This document shows, piece by piece, positions 16,889 through 26,378 of a DNA stretch of 64,000 nt. The stretch lies in the NCBI GenBank assembly GCA_021414005.1, contig JAIOPH010000027.1, positions 1 through 64,000 on the forward strand, read 5' to 3'. Source of the stretch: Chthoniobacter sp. Lineage in GTDB: Bacteria; Verrucomicrobiota; Verrucomicrobiia; Chthoniobacterales; Chthoniobacteraceae. Position numbers and translations under genes: made by a program. The notes under the pieces are model-generated. The model worked only from the letters and a program-made list of their open reading frames with translations, ran no database searches and had not been told where the DNA came from. Every line of letters begins with the position of its first letter. Position 1 is the first letter of the stretch.

Positions 16889-17302
16889 TTACTTTTCGAG
16901 CGGCTGCGCGGGCTGCACGCCGTTGTGGGTCTTCTTCCAGATGCGCTCGTGGAGTTCGTTGATGTCGCGTTTGAGGTCGCGGCGCTCGCGGTGCCCGGCC
17001 CGGCCATTTTGCTTGTAAGTTTTTTCCTCGCGCTCGATCCGCGCCAATTCGCATTCGAGTGAGGTGGCTTCGCCGACGGTCAGCGTACCTTCCTTGATGC
17101 CCTGCACGATGAGCAGCCGCATTTTTTCGGTCCGCGCGTCCACCCGCGGGGTGCGGAGTTCGGGTGGAACGCCGGGGCCGTTCTGCTCTTTGACCGCGGC
17201 CTTGATATCGGCCCTGGCTCCTTTCGGGAGTTCGTTCCCGCGGGCCAAGGAGGTGACGAGCGCAAAGGTCGCCGTGACGGTGATGAGTTGATGGAGTTTC
17301 AT
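16889..17302 (-). CDS. Secreted, highly charged helical protein of unknown function
   Basis: 137 residues. Signal peptide MKLHQLITVTATFALVTSLARG, then a charged helical region (KGARADIKAAVKEQN, RTEKMRLLIVQGIKEGTLTVGEA, LECELARIEREEKTYKQN, RDLKRDINELHERIWKK). The segment IKEGTLTVGEATSLECELARI resembles helix-turn motifs in small periplasmic proteins of Verrucomicrobiota, but I cannot name a family. The ATG at 17302 is chosen over one at 17377 for its signal peptide. It is divergent from the cytochrome/DUF1549 gene and downstream-oriented like the EF-hand genes. Confidence 0.7.
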   Translation of the reverse strand: MKLHQLITVTATFALVTSLARGNELPKGARADIKAAVKEQNGPGVPPELRTPRVDARTEKMRLLIVQGIKEGTLTVGEATSLECELARIEREEKTYKQNGRAGHRERRDLKRDINELHERIWKKTHNGVQPAQPLEK

Positions 17303-17457
17303 AGTTTGTGGATGAGTAGGTTCTCGGCGGTATAACAACTCGATCCCCGATAGTTGTGACAAAAAGGCCGACTCCACTTGCCGCCGCCCCGCGCAAAATC
17401 ACGCGCAACCGCAGGGTGGGCGCTGAGTTTGATCGGCGTATTCCGCATCCGCGAAAA

Positions 17458-20097
17458 ATGAAACCGTTGCTCACCTTTCTCACCGCCCTCCTGTGCGGAG
17501 GCTCGGCATTTGCCGCGCTCGGCGAAGAAAAAAAAGCAGAGAACCCGGCGATCACGCTCACGCCGGAACAGCGCGACTTTTTCGAGAAGAAGATCCGGCC
17601 GGTGCTCGCGGACAAGTGCTACAAGTGCCACTCGGAAAAATCGGAGAAGATCAAAGGCGGGCTGACTCTGGACACCCGCGAGGGCCTCCGCCGCGGCGGC
17701 GAGAACGGTCCGGCGGTGGTGCCAGGCGACCTCAAGGAGAGCCTGCTCATCGAGGCGGTGCGATATGCGAATAAGGACTTCGCCATGCCGCCACAGAAGA
17801 GCGGTGGAAAGCTGGCGGACGAGGTAATTCGGGATTTCGAAAAGTGGGTGCAGATGGGCGCGCCCGATCCGCGCGACGGCGTGGCGAAAGTGGTGAAGAA
17901 GCACGACACGGAAAAAGCCAGGGAATGGTGGGCGTTCCAGCCGGTGAAAAAGCCGGCCGTACCGGCGGTGAAAGGCACGGCGTGGCCGAAGTCGGACCTT
18001 GATCGCTTTGTGCTCGCGGGGTTGGAGGCGAAGGGGCTCAAGCCCGTGGCGGATGCTGACAAGCTGACCCTGATTCGGCGCGTGTATTTCGACCTCACCG
18101 GCCTCCCGCCCGCACTGCCGGAAATCACCGCCTTTGTGCAGGACAAGTCGCCGGAGGCGTTTGCGAAGGTTGTGGACCGGCTGCTGGCGTCGCCGCAATT
18201 CGGCGAGCGGTGGGGCCGGCATTGGTTGGACGTAGCCCGCTACGCGGAATCGAGTGGCAAGGACGCGAACATCGCCTTCCCCCATGCCTGGCGTTACCGC
18301 GACTACGTCATCACGGCCTTCAACGCCGACAAGCCGTACGACCAATTCCTGCGCGAGCAGATCGCCGGCGACCTGCTGCCCGCGAAAGACGATCGCGAAC
18401 GCGCCGAGCACCAGATCGCCACGGGCTATCTCGCGATTGGCGCAAAGTCGCTGAACGAACAAAACCCGCGGCAGTTTGCGCTGGATGTAGCCGACGAGCA
18501 GATCGACGCGATTTCGCAGGGCGTGCTCGGCATGACCATCGCCTGCGCGCGCTGCCACGATCACAAGTTCGACCCCATCCCACAGCGCGATTACTACGCG
18601 ATGGCGGGCATCTTCCTCAGCACCGACACGCGCTACGGCACGGCGGCGGGTTTGCAAAACCGGCATCCGACCAAACCCATCGAGCTACCAGCGGGCGCGG
18701 GGCTCCCGAAGCTGGCAGTCACGCTTCCGGCCGAGGAGCGCGCCCGCAAGGAGACGCAGCTGGCCGCTTTGAAAACGGAACGCGACGACTTGGTAGCCGA
18801 GCGGTTGAAAGCCCGCCGCGCCGGCACGCAGGACACGGCGCAAAATGGCGCGCGCGCGCTGCGCCTCATCGCGCAAGTCGGCGAACTGGAGGCCGAGCTG
18901 GCGGCCTTCGACACCAGTGGGCAGCTGAAAGCGCTCGCGATGGGCGTGGTGGATCGCCCGGCGGCCGGCACCGCCGCGGGGTTCGGCGGGACGCTGCGCG
19001 AAGGCATTCGCAGCCAAATCTTTGGACGCGCGTCCGCGTTTGGCACGATCACCGACAGCCCGGTTTTCGCGCGCGGCGAGCCGGACAAACCGGGCCAGAA
19101 AGTGCCGCGCGGTTTCATCGCCGCGCTCAGCCCCGGCGCGGCCCCGGCCATTCCCGCGCAGACCAGCGGACGCCGCGAGCTGGCAGAGTGGATGGTCGCG
19201 TCGGAGAATCCGCTCACCGCACGCGTCATGGCGAACCGCGTGTGGCACTGGCTCTTTGGCCGCGGGCTTGTGGAAAGCGTGGACAATTTCGGCACCACTG
19301 GTCAGCCGCCCGCAAACCCGGCGCTACTCGATCACCTCGCGCTGCGCCTGCGCGACGGCGGGTGGTCCGTAAAAAAGCTCATCCGCGAAATCGTGCTCAG
19401 CCGCAGCTACCAGCTCGGCTCCGGCTTCGATGAAAAGAGCTTCGCCGCCGATCCCGAGAACGCGCTCGTCTGGCGCATGAGCAAGCGCCGCCTCGATGCC
19501 GAGTGCATCCGCGACGCCATCCTCGCCACCAGCCAGCAGCTCCAACTCCAGCCGCCCGTCGGGTCGCCGATCGCGCGCGCCGGCGAGGGACCAGTCTCCC
19601 GCCCGCGCCGCATCGGAGCAGACGAACTCGTCAATGCGTCCACGAATGTGCGCTCCGTCTATCTGCCCATCGTGCGCGACCTGCTGCCGGATTCGCTCGC
19701 CGTCTTCGATTTCGCCGAGCCGTCGCTCGTCACCGGCGCGCGTGAAACCACAAACGTCCCGTCGCAGGCGCTCTTTCTCCTCAACAGCCCCTTTGTCGCC
19801 ACCCAGGCCAAACTCCTCGGCGAGCGCATCGTAGCTTCCTACCCCGGCGGTCCAAATGGCGGCGCGGCGGCCAACCTTGACGAGCGCCTCACCTACGCCT
19901 ACTGGCTGGTCTGCGGTCGTCCGCCCGATGCCGTCGAACGCACCGCCGCGATGAGTTTCTTCGGCAAATTTCCCGCCGCCTGGAGCAAAGGCGACACCAG
20001 CACCCTCGGCCTCCGCAACGCCGAAGCGGCCACCGCCGCCTGGACCAGTTTCTGCCGCGCCCTCTTCGCCAGCGCGGAGTTTCGCTATTTGAATTAG
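17458..20097 (+). CDS. Planctomycete-type cytochrome C / DUF1549 / DUF1553 protein
   Basis: 879 residues with a signal peptide (MKPLLTFLTALLCGGSAFAA). A c-type heme motif CYKCH (residues 54-58) and the MPPQ segment mark the PSCyt1 domain (35-115). DUF1549 follows (SDLDRFVLAGLEAKGLKP, RRVYFDLTGLPP, ADLW-type RYAESSGKD, CARCHDHKFDPI at about 363-375, a second CxxCH). DUF1553 ends the protein (SENPLTARVMANRVWHWLFGRGLVES, SRSYQL). Such proteins are exported and abundant in Planctomycetes/Verrucomicrobia; their chemistry is unproven. They usually sit beside a DUF1501 gene, which is missing here. Confidence 0.9.
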   Translation: MKPLLTFLTALLCGGSAFAALGEEKKAENPAITLTPEQRDFFEKKIRPVLADKCYKCHSEKSEKIKGGLTLDTREGLRRGGENGPAVVPGDLKESLLIEAVRYANKDFAMPPQKSGGKLADEVIRDFEKWVQMGAPDPRDGVAKVVKKHDTEKAREWWAFQPVKKPAVPAVKGTAWPKSDLDRFVLAGLEAKGLKPVADADKLTLIRRVYFDLTGLPPALPEITAFVQDKSPEAFAKVVDRLLASPQFGERWGRHWLDVARYAESSGKDANIAFPHAWRYRDYVITAFNADKPYDQFLREQIAGDLLPAKDDRERAEHQIATGYLAIGAKSLNEQNPRQFALDVADEQIDAISQGVLGMTIACARCHDHKFDPIPQRDYYAMAGIFLSTDTRYGTAAGLQNRHPTKPIELPAGAGLPKLAVTLPAEERARKETQLAALKTERDDLVAERLKARRAGTQDTAQNGARALRLIAQVGELEAELAAFDTSGQLKALAMGVVDRPAAGTAAGFGGTLREGIRSQIFGRASAFGTITDSPVFARGEPDKPGQKVPRGFIAALSPGAAPAIPAQTSGRRELAEWMVASENPLTARVMANRVWHWLFGRGLVESVDNFGTTGQPPANPALLDHLALRLRDGGWSVKKLIREIVLSRSYQLGSGFDEKSFAADPENALVWRMSKRRLDAECIRDAILATSQQLQLQPPVGSPIARAGEGPVSRPRRIGADELVNASTNVRSVYLPIVRDLLPDSLAVFDFAEPSLVTGARETTNVPSQALFLLNSPFVATQAKLLGERIVASYPGGPNGGAAANLDERLTYAYWLVCGRPPDAVERTAAMSFFGKFPAAWSKGDTSTLGLRNAEAATAAWTSFCRALFASAEFRYLN

Positions 20098-20122
20098 GAG
20101 CGATCCACCAGCCGTCCTGTTT

Positions 20123-20734
20123 TCAAACTGCGTCACGACCGCTCGCCGCTGCCGATATGAAAAAGCCACGCGCCTTTTCCATGGCGCGGGCGCGGTGGCT
20201 GAGGGTGTTTTTGATGGAGGCAGGGAGTTGGGCAAAAGTCTCGTCGTGCCCCTCGGGGACGAAAAGCGCGTCGTAGCCGAAGCCGCCCTCGCCTCGTTCG
20301 GCGCCGATGATCACGCCCTCGACCGCGCCGTCGAAAATGGCGCGCTGGTCGCCATCCTCGGCCAGCACGAGCACGCAGCGGAAACGAGCGGCGCGCTCCT
20401 TTCCGCGGAAGCTGCCGAGTTCACGGAGAAGTTTGGCGCGATTGTCGGCGTCGGTGGCGGATGGGCCGGCGTAACGCGCGGAGCGGACGCCCGGAGCGCC
20501 GCCGAGGGCATCCACCTCGAGGCCGGAGTCGTCGGCCAGCACCAGCCCGCCGAACAGCCGGGAGGCAGCGAGTGCCTTGATCGCGGCGTTGTCGGCAAAG
20601 GTCTCGCCGGTCTCCTCGGACGCGGGAATTTCGGGGTACGCGTTGAGGTCGGTCACCTCCCATTCGACACCCAGCATCGCAGCGATTTCGGCGGTCTTGT
20701 GGGCGTTCTTCGTGGCGATCAGCAGTGGGCGCAT
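20123..20734 (-). CDS. rdgB: Non-canonical purine NTP pyrophosphatase (RdgB/HAM1)
   Basis: 203 residues. The start LLIATKNAHKTAEIAAML is the T-x-N-x-x-K substrate site. ETGETFADNAAIKA, LADDSGLEVDALGGAPGVRSARYAG and GFGYDALFVPEG are the HAM1 family blocks. SHRARA completes the set. It hydrolyses dITP, XTP and ITP to monophosphates, keeping deaminated purines out of DNA and RNA. The length is typical. It faces the DUF1553 gene and is followed on the minus strand by no coupled gene. Confidence 0.95.
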   Translation of the reverse strand: MRPLLIATKNAHKTAEIAAMLGVEWEVTDLNAYPEIPASEETGETFADNAAIKALAASRLFGGLVLADDSGLEVDALGGAPGVRSARYAGPSATDADNRAKLLRELGSFRGKERAARFRCVLVLAEDGDQRAIFDGAVEGVIIGAERGEGGFGYDALFVPEGHDETFAQLPASIKNTLSHRARAMEKARGFFISAAASGRDAV

Positions 20735-20796
20735 AAAATGGAAAACTCAACCTCCGCCCGGCGACGTGCCAGCGTTCGGCGCACGGCTTTCACCTT

Positions 20797-22137
20797 TCAC
20801 ATCGCCCCCACCGCGCGCGGCGTGAGCGTGAACTGCTCGCCCTCGCGCGCGGCCTCGATGCGAATGCTGCTTCCGGCCGCCGCCGCCACCTCGCGGGCGT
20901 GCATGAGCATGCTGGAAATCGTTCGGTCGTCGTGTTCCGGGTCGTGATGAAAGAGGTAAAGCCGCCGCACTCCGCCGGCGATGGCGAAGAGCACCACATC
21001 ATCCACGCACCCGTGGCCCCAGCCGACGTGGTGTTTGTATTCGTCGGCGGAGTATTGCGCATCGGTGATGAGCACGTCCGCGTTGGCGATGAACTTCGTC
21101 AGCTTTTCCTCGATGGTCCGCGGCAGACCCTCGCCGTGCGCGGTGAGGGTGTGTTCGTTGAAACATTCATTGTCCGGCAGATAGACCACCGATCCGCTGC
21201 CGGAGAAAATGCGGTAGCCCACGCAGACGCCGGGATGGTTGGAAAAGCACGCCTCCACACGGGTCGCACCGATTTGGAACGTCAGATCCTTTACTTCCTC
21301 GATGACGATGTTCCCCGGCATCTGCTTCAGCGCGACGGGGAAATATGGGCTCTCCATCTGCCCGGCCAAAGTCGCCGCCAGACCATCGCGCGCGCCTTCG
21401 TAGCCGAGGATGTGGACGCGATTCCGGGCATGATACGCAGGGAGAAAAAACGGGAATCCCTGGATGTGATCCCAGTGCGTGTGAGTGACCAGCAGCGTGA
21501 CATCCATGGGCCGGTCGCCGAACTCCGCCGCCAGCGCCTTCCCGAGCGGGCGGATGCCCGAACCCGCATCCAAAATGATCAACTGCCCGTCCACCCGCAG
21601 TTCCACGCACGAGGTATTGCCGCCAAAGAAAACGGTCGTGGGCCCCGGCGTCGGGATCGACCCGCGAACCCCCCAGAATTTCACCTTGGTCGCACGGTCG
21701 GTCGCCACCGCCGACTCCGGCGGAACCACCGCCACCGGGTGCGGTGCCGCTTTTCGCGCCGGCTCCACGGACTCCGGCTGGGCGAGCCGCACGAGCACCT
21801 CGCGCAGGGTTTCAAACTCGACGGGTTTCACCAGATACGCTGCCACTCCGACCTCATCCGCGCTCAGCCGGTCGGCTGCAAAATCCCGCCCCGTCATGAT
21901 GACAATCTTCGTCGCCGCGAGTTCGGCGTGCTCCCGCACCGCGCGGCAGACCTGATAGCCATTCATTCGCGGCATCAGCAGATCGCACAGCAGGACATCC
22001 GGCCGATACTGCACCGCCAGCACGAGACCGCTTTCACCATCCTCGGCCTCGATGACTCTCCAACCATCCCGCCGCAGGAACTCCGCGGCCGGGTTACGGC
22101 AACTGGCGTCGTCGTCGATGATCAGAATCGTCTTCAT
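20797..22137 (-). CDS. Response-regulator receiver fused to MBL-fold hydrolase
   Basis: 446 residues. Residues 1-120 form a receiver domain: IIDDD acidic patch, phospho-acceptor D52 in LLCDLLMPRMNGY, and K in AYLVKPVEF. A linker of about 25 residues follows. The rest is a metallo-beta-lactamase fold of the phosphodiesterase/RNase Z-like group: FWGVRGSIPTPGP, FGGNTSCVEL, LDAGSGIRPLG, THTHWDHIQGFPF, and a later DAQYSADEY with HHVGWGH and FHHDPEHDD. The hydrolase output suggests a two-component system that acts through enzyme activity rather than DNA binding. The substrate is unknown, perhaps a phosphodiester. No kinase is adjacent. Confidence 0.88.
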   Translation of the reverse strand: MKTILIIDDDASCRNPAAEFLRRDGWRVIEAEDGESGLVLAVQYRPDVLLCDLLMPRMNGYQVCRAVREHAELAATKIVIMTGRDFAADRLSADEVGVAAYLVKPVEFETLREVLVRLAQPESVEPARKAAPHPVAVVPPESAVATDRATKVKFWGVRGSIPTPGPTTVFFGGNTSCVELRVDGQLIILDAGSGIRPLGKALAAEFGDRPMDVTLLVTHTHWDHIQGFPFFLPAYHARNRVHILGYEGARDGLAATLAGQMESPYFPVALKQMPGNIVIEEVKDLTFQIGATRVEACFSNHPGVCVGYRIFSGSGSVVYLPDNECFNEHTLTAHGEGLPRTIEEKLTKFIANADVLITDAQYSADEYKHHVGWGHGCVDDVVLFAIAGGVRRLYLFHHDPEHDDRTISSMLMHAREVAAAAGSSIRIEAAREGEQFTLTPRAVGAM

Positions 22138-22333
22138 GCAAATGGCGGGCGCGTGGAAAAGCGGAGGGACAAGGTCCGCCAGAATTGGAGATTCGCGGCA
22201 TTGGAGGGAAACGTCGCGGCAGCGTCCAGCGCAGAGTTTGGCCCCGGATTCTTCTCGGGTAAAAGCGATCCGGGGAACCGGCGACGGGTGGCTGGCAGGT
22301 CACGATTTCGCCAACTGCGAGGCCCGAACTTCG

Positions 22334-22813
22334 CTATTTTCCGGCCTTGAGCGCGCCGAGCGCTTTCACGAGTTCGGCGGTGGTGCCGGCGAAACTGCGC
22401 TTAGCGTCGTGCGCCTGCAGGACGCGCCAGGCGGGCGTGGCGGCGGGGAGACTTTCGGCGAGCAGCCAGGTATCAGCGACGTGGATGAGCGCGACGGGTT
22501 TGCCCAGGTCCTCGCCGACCATGATGACGAGCGGCTGGCCGGCGGCGATTTTTTGGATCAAGTCGGCGGGCGCGGCAATCTGCACGCGGAAAGTCTCCCC
22601 GACCGGCGCGCCCTTGAGTTGCTCGGTGGTCTTTAATTCGACGACGCGGTTCTCCACATTCACGCCGGTGACCGAGGCGACGGCGACGGCTTTGACGGAC
22701 TCGTAGATTTTTGCGATCGGCATGTTGATGGCGATCAAACCGGGAGCCGACGGCGCGGAAAGCACGATGAACAGCGTGGCGAGGGCCGCCGGGACGCGAA
22801 GAAGAAAACGCAT
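22334..22813 (-). CDS. Small secreted protein related to the N-terminal domain of the VCBS protein
   Basis: 159 residues, signal peptide MRFLLRVPAALATLFIVLSA. The mature domain (MPIAKIYESVKAVAVASV, VVELKTTEQLKG, FRVQIAAP, LVIMVGEDLGKPVALIHVAD, TWLLAES) has the same strand pattern as residues about 76-165 of the VCBS protein at 37028. That protein shows GKVITDSTNILVARVEKV, TKVADLKGKHP, TAVIFHNGG and CIKDYWYQ. No FG-GAP repeats follow, so it is either a stand-alone version or the surviving N-terminal part of a longer gene. The stop is clean. It diverges from the TPR gene at 23034. Confidence 0.72.
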   Translation of the reverse strand: MRFLLRVPAALATLFIVLSAPSAPGLIAINMPIAKIYESVKAVAVASVTGVNVENRVVELKTTEQLKGAPVGETFRVQIAAPADLIQKIAAGQPLVIMVGEDLGKPVALIHVADTWLLAESLPAATPAWRVLQAHDAKRSFAGTTAELVKALGALKAGK

Positions 22814-23033
22814 GCCGCGTGGTATGTGGGAGCGCGGGCGCAAGGCAAGCACGGACGCCCGGATGCAGCGGAATGGGTGCTCTGCATGAACCTGCCAGAC
22901 GAACCCGATCGGCACTGACCTCGTGCCTTGAACGCGAAGGCCAGATTCAACAACCACGTCACTCCGATAAAGCCACCGGCCAATTTCGAGAGGAATCGAA
23001 CCTCCGGGAAACGAATCTCTAACATCGCAAGGC

Positions 23034-26000
23034 ATGGCCGGTTTTCTCGGCGCCCGCCCACCAGAAGCCGCAATGCCAACCCAGATGCCACCCTCCCTGC
23101 CCGCTGCCGGTCCTTGCCTGAAAACTCCGGGGCGGTGCGCCACGGCGATCCTCGCGCTGGCGGTGTTTGTGGCCTTTGGAAGGCCAACGGCGCGGGCGGA
23201 GGATGATCCGGCGCTGGAGCAGTATTTCGTGGCGAATGCGGCTTACAATCGCAACCTCTACCCGGTCGCGATTCCGCAGTTCGAGGGCTTTCTGGCAAAG
23301 AACCCAAATCATCCGAAGGCGGACATGGCGCGGCGCGGACTGGGGCTGAGTCTTTATGCGCTGAAGCAATACGACAAGGCGCTACCGCACTTCGCGGCGC
23401 TGCTGGCCAAGCCGGACCTCGCGCCGGAAATCGAACGGGAGCGCATCATTATGCTGCAAGGCCAGTGCCTGCTGCACTCGTCGAAGGCGGAGGATGCGCG
23501 GAAGCTGTTCATCGAGAACTGGGAGAAGCTGGCGGACCCGAAGTTCAAGACCGCGGCGCTGGCGGCGATTTGCGACGTGGCGTTTGGGAAGGCGGAGTGG
23601 GACAAGGTCATTGAGTGGACGGAGAAGCTGCTCGCGACTGCGCCCAGCCCCGACCAGGCGGGGCGCGGGCTTTACCAGCGCGGCTTCGCTTTCTTCAAAA
23701 CGAACCAGCTCGCGGAGGCGGCGGCGACGCTGGAAAAGGTCGCGGCCACCGAGGCGGCACCGACGTGGAAAACGCGCGCGGCCTACCTCCAGGGCGAGTG
23801 CCACAGCAGTCTCGGACAGCAGGACAAAGCGGAGCCGGCTTTCGCGGCGGCGCTGCCGGGGATGACGGGCGCGGAGGCGGCGGAGTGCCAGTATCGGCTG
23901 GGGGTGACGCGCTTCCTGCTGGCAAAATACGAGCCGGCGGCGGCGGACTTCGCGGCTTACGTGAAAGACGCGAAGCCGGACGAAAAGGGCAAGCCCGCGG
24001 CGTATCTCGGCGAGGCGAAACTCTATATCGCGCGCTGTCTCTTTGAGCGCGAGGACAAGAAGGCGGAGCAGCAGTTTGCGGCGCTCGCGGCGGGCGATGA
24101 CCTCGTGGCGGCGAAGGCGAACCTGTGGTGGGCGCGGGTGTTTTCGCGGAACAAGGATAACTTCGACCGCGCTGCGGACATCCTCGCGCCGGCGGTCGAG
24201 CGCCTCAAGGCGTCCCCGGTCATTGACGACCTGGACTTTGACTACGCCAACGCGGAGATGAGCCGCAAGGTGCCGGATTGGAAAAAGGCGGCGGCGGCGC
24301 TGCAGCGCGTCGAGGCGCGCGGAAGATTCGGCCAGATGGCGGAGGTGCTGGGCCAGCGCGCGACGTGCCTGCACAAGCTGCAGGATTTTGGCGGCAGCAT
24401 GCAGTTGAACGATGTCTTGTTGCAGCGCTTCGCGCAGAATCCACTGGCTGGCGACGCGCGGTTCATGCGCGCGGAAAATCTCTTCCTGCTCAATCGCGCC
24501 GAGGACGCGACGAAGGCTTACACCGAGTTTCTCGCCGCCCATAAAGACCACCCGAGCACGCTCGCCGCGGAGTTTCGTCTCGCGCAGATTCATCACCTCG
24601 CGGGTCGCTGGGACGAATCGCTCGCCAGTGCCAGGCCGCTGCTCGCGAAGAAGCCCGAGGGCCGCCTTTTCGCCCAGTTATCTTTCGTGGTCGGCGACTG
24701 CCTTTTCCGTCAGGAAAAATGGGCGGAGGCGATCCCGCCGCTGGAGGACTTTGTCGGCGCACGCGTGGACATGGGAACACCCGTCGAAATCGGCAAGTCC
24801 GGCAAGCCCAAGAACCGCAAGAAGCGCACCGTCACGCTCGCGCCGAACCTCGACACCGCGCTGCTCGAACTAGCCGTCGCCTGCGACAAGACCAACCAGA
24901 AGGAAAAGGCGATCGAGTACCTGACGACCCTCACCGGCGACTATGGCGCGCCCACGCCGCACCTGCCGCTCGCGCTCGCCGAGCAGGGCCGTCTCGCCTA
25001 CGAAGCGAAGGATCTCCCGCTCGCGCGGGCCGCGCTCGAACGCTTCCTCGCCGAGGACACGGCGGCGAAGGAACCGTTCAAGGCTGGCGCCGCGGCGCAG
25101 ATGCCGCGCGTGATGTATTACCTCGGCTGGGTGGATGCCTCGGAGGGAAAGCACGTGCCCGCCGGCGAGCGCTTCGCGAAAGTCCCGCGCAACCATCCGC
25201 TCGGCGCCGATGCCGCCTTGCAAGAAGGCATCGCCCTCGTGAACGCGGCGAATTTCAAGGAGGCCGCGAAGCATTTCACGCAGATGCTGAACCAATTCAG
25301 GGAGCACGAGAAACTCGCGCTCGTGGTTTACTACGCGGGCCTCTCCGATGCCCGGCTGGAGCAATGGGGCCCAGCGGCTACCCACTTCAAAAAATACGTC
25401 GATGCGTATCCCAACTCCGATTTTGCCGACCAGGCGCTCTACGAATGGGCGTGGTGCGAGCGCTCGCTGAAGCGCAACAAGGAAGCCGTCGCGCTGTACG
25501 ACCAGTTGCTCGCGAAACACCCGCAAAGCCCGCTCACCGTGAAGGTGCAGAGCGAACTCGCCGAGCTGAACCTCGACAGCGGCGCGCAGGAGAAAGTCAT
25601 CGCGCAGCTCACGGAAACCCTGAAGGCCACGACCGACGAAACGCTGCGCGAGCCGCTCCGCATCCAACTCGCCAGCGCGCATTTCAAAATGGGCGACCAC
25701 CAGACCGCCGTCGGGCTTTTTGAAACGTTGCTAATGGATTACCCGAAGTCGAAGCTTCGCGCGTCCATGCTTTTTCAGGCCGGCGAGTCACGCCTGAAGC
25801 TCAAGGAGACTGTCGCCGCGCGCGACCACTTCGCCAACGCCGCCAAGATGCCCGGCACCGAGGAAACGCTGGCCGAATCAATCGTCATGCGCCTCGCAGA
25901 GACGCAGTCTTTCACCGATCTGCACAAGGAGGCGGCGCAAACCTACCGACAGTTTCTCTCCCGTTTTCCCAAGAGCCAATGGACGCGCAATGCGATCTTC

Positions 26001-26369
26001 GGCCTCGGCTATGCCTTGGAGAGGGGCGACAAACCGAACGAGGCCATTGCCGAATACAGCAAGCTGCTCGCCGACCCGAAGCTCATGGATCTGTGGACCG
26101 TGCGGGGGCGCTTCCAGACCGGCGAGTGCTACTTCAATATGCGCAAGTATGAGCAGGCCGTCGCGGAGTTTGTGAACCTCGAGTTGAACTACAAAAAATA
26201 CCCGGACTGGCAGGCCAAGGCCGCCCTCGAGATCGGCCGCGTGCTGCTCACGCAGGGCAAGCGGGATGAGGCGACCCAGAGCTTCAAGGATGTCATCAGC
26301 CGTTACAGCAAAGAGAACGCGGCCGTCGTCGCCCGCCAGTATCTGGACGAAATCCGCAGCAAACAATAA
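23034..26369 (+). CDS. Giant secreted TPR-repeat protein 1 (first gene of the Tol-like locus)
   Basis: 1111 residues. The hydrophobic segment ATAILALAVFVAFG near residue 38 and ARAEDD form a signal sequence; alternative ATGs at 23073 and 23085 give a shorter n-region. The whole mature protein is tetratricopeptide-like helix pairs: YPVAIPQFEGFLAKNPNHPKA near the start, and YLGWVDASEGKHVPAGERF, FYQ-type LYDQLLAKHPQSP, YRQFLSRFPKS, YSKLLADPKLMD later. Its role may be a periplasmic scaffold, as CpoB/YbgF (also TPR) is for Tol-Pal (inference). The paralogue at 33282 closes the locus. The exbB-like gene follows 9 bases after its stop. Confidence 0.88.
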   Translation: MAGFLGARPPEAAMPTQMPPSLPAAGPCLKTPGRCATAILALAVFVAFGRPTARAEDDPALEQYFVANAAYNRNLYPVAIPQFEGFLAKNPNHPKADMARRGLGLSLYALKQYDKALPHFAALLAKPDLAPEIERERIIMLQGQCLLHSSKAEDARKLFIENWEKLADPKFKTAALAAICDVAFGKAEWDKVIEWTEKLLATAPSPDQAGRGLYQRGFAFFKTNQLAEAAATLEKVAATEAAPTWKTRAAYLQGECHSSLGQQDKAEPAFAAALPGMTGAEAAECQYRLGVTRFLLAKYEPAAADFAAYVKDAKPDEKGKPAAYLGEAKLYIARCLFEREDKKAEQQFAALAAGDDLVAAKANLWWARVFSRNKDNFDRAADILAPAVERLKASPVIDDLDFDYANAEMSRKVPDWKKAAAALQRVEARGRFGQMAEVLGQRATCLHKLQDFGGSMQLNDVLLQRFAQNPLAGDARFMRAENLFLLNRAEDATKAYTEFLAAHKDHPSTLAAEFRLAQIHHLAGRWDESLASARPLLAKKPEGRLFAQLSFVVGDCLFRQEKWAEAIPPLEDFVGARVDMGTPVEIGKSGKPKNRKKRTVTLAPNLDTALLELAVACDKTNQKEKAIEYLTTLTGDYGAPTPHLPLALAEQGRLAYEAKDLPLARAALERFLAEDTAAKEPFKAGAAAQMPRVMYYLGWVDASEGKHVPAGERFAKVPRNHPLGADAALQEGIALVNAANFKEAAKHFTQMLNQFREHEKLALVVYYAGLSDARLEQWGPAATHFKKYVDAYPNSDFADQALYEWAWCERSLKRNKEAVALYDQLLAKHPQSPLTVKVQSELAELNLDSGAQEKVIAQLTETLKATTDETLREPLRIQLASAHFKMGDHQTAVGLFETLLMDYPKSKLRASMLFQAGESRLKLKETVAARDHFANAAKMPGTEETLAESIVMRLAETQSFTDLHKEAAQTYRQFLSRFPKSQWTRNAIFGLGYALERGDKPNEAIAEYSKLLADPKLMDLWTVRGRFQTGECYFNMRKYEQAVAEFVNLELNYKKYPDWQAKAALEIGRVLLTQGKRDEATQSFKDVISRYSKENAAVVARQYLDEIRSKQ

Positions 26370-26378
26370 TCCCACAAA

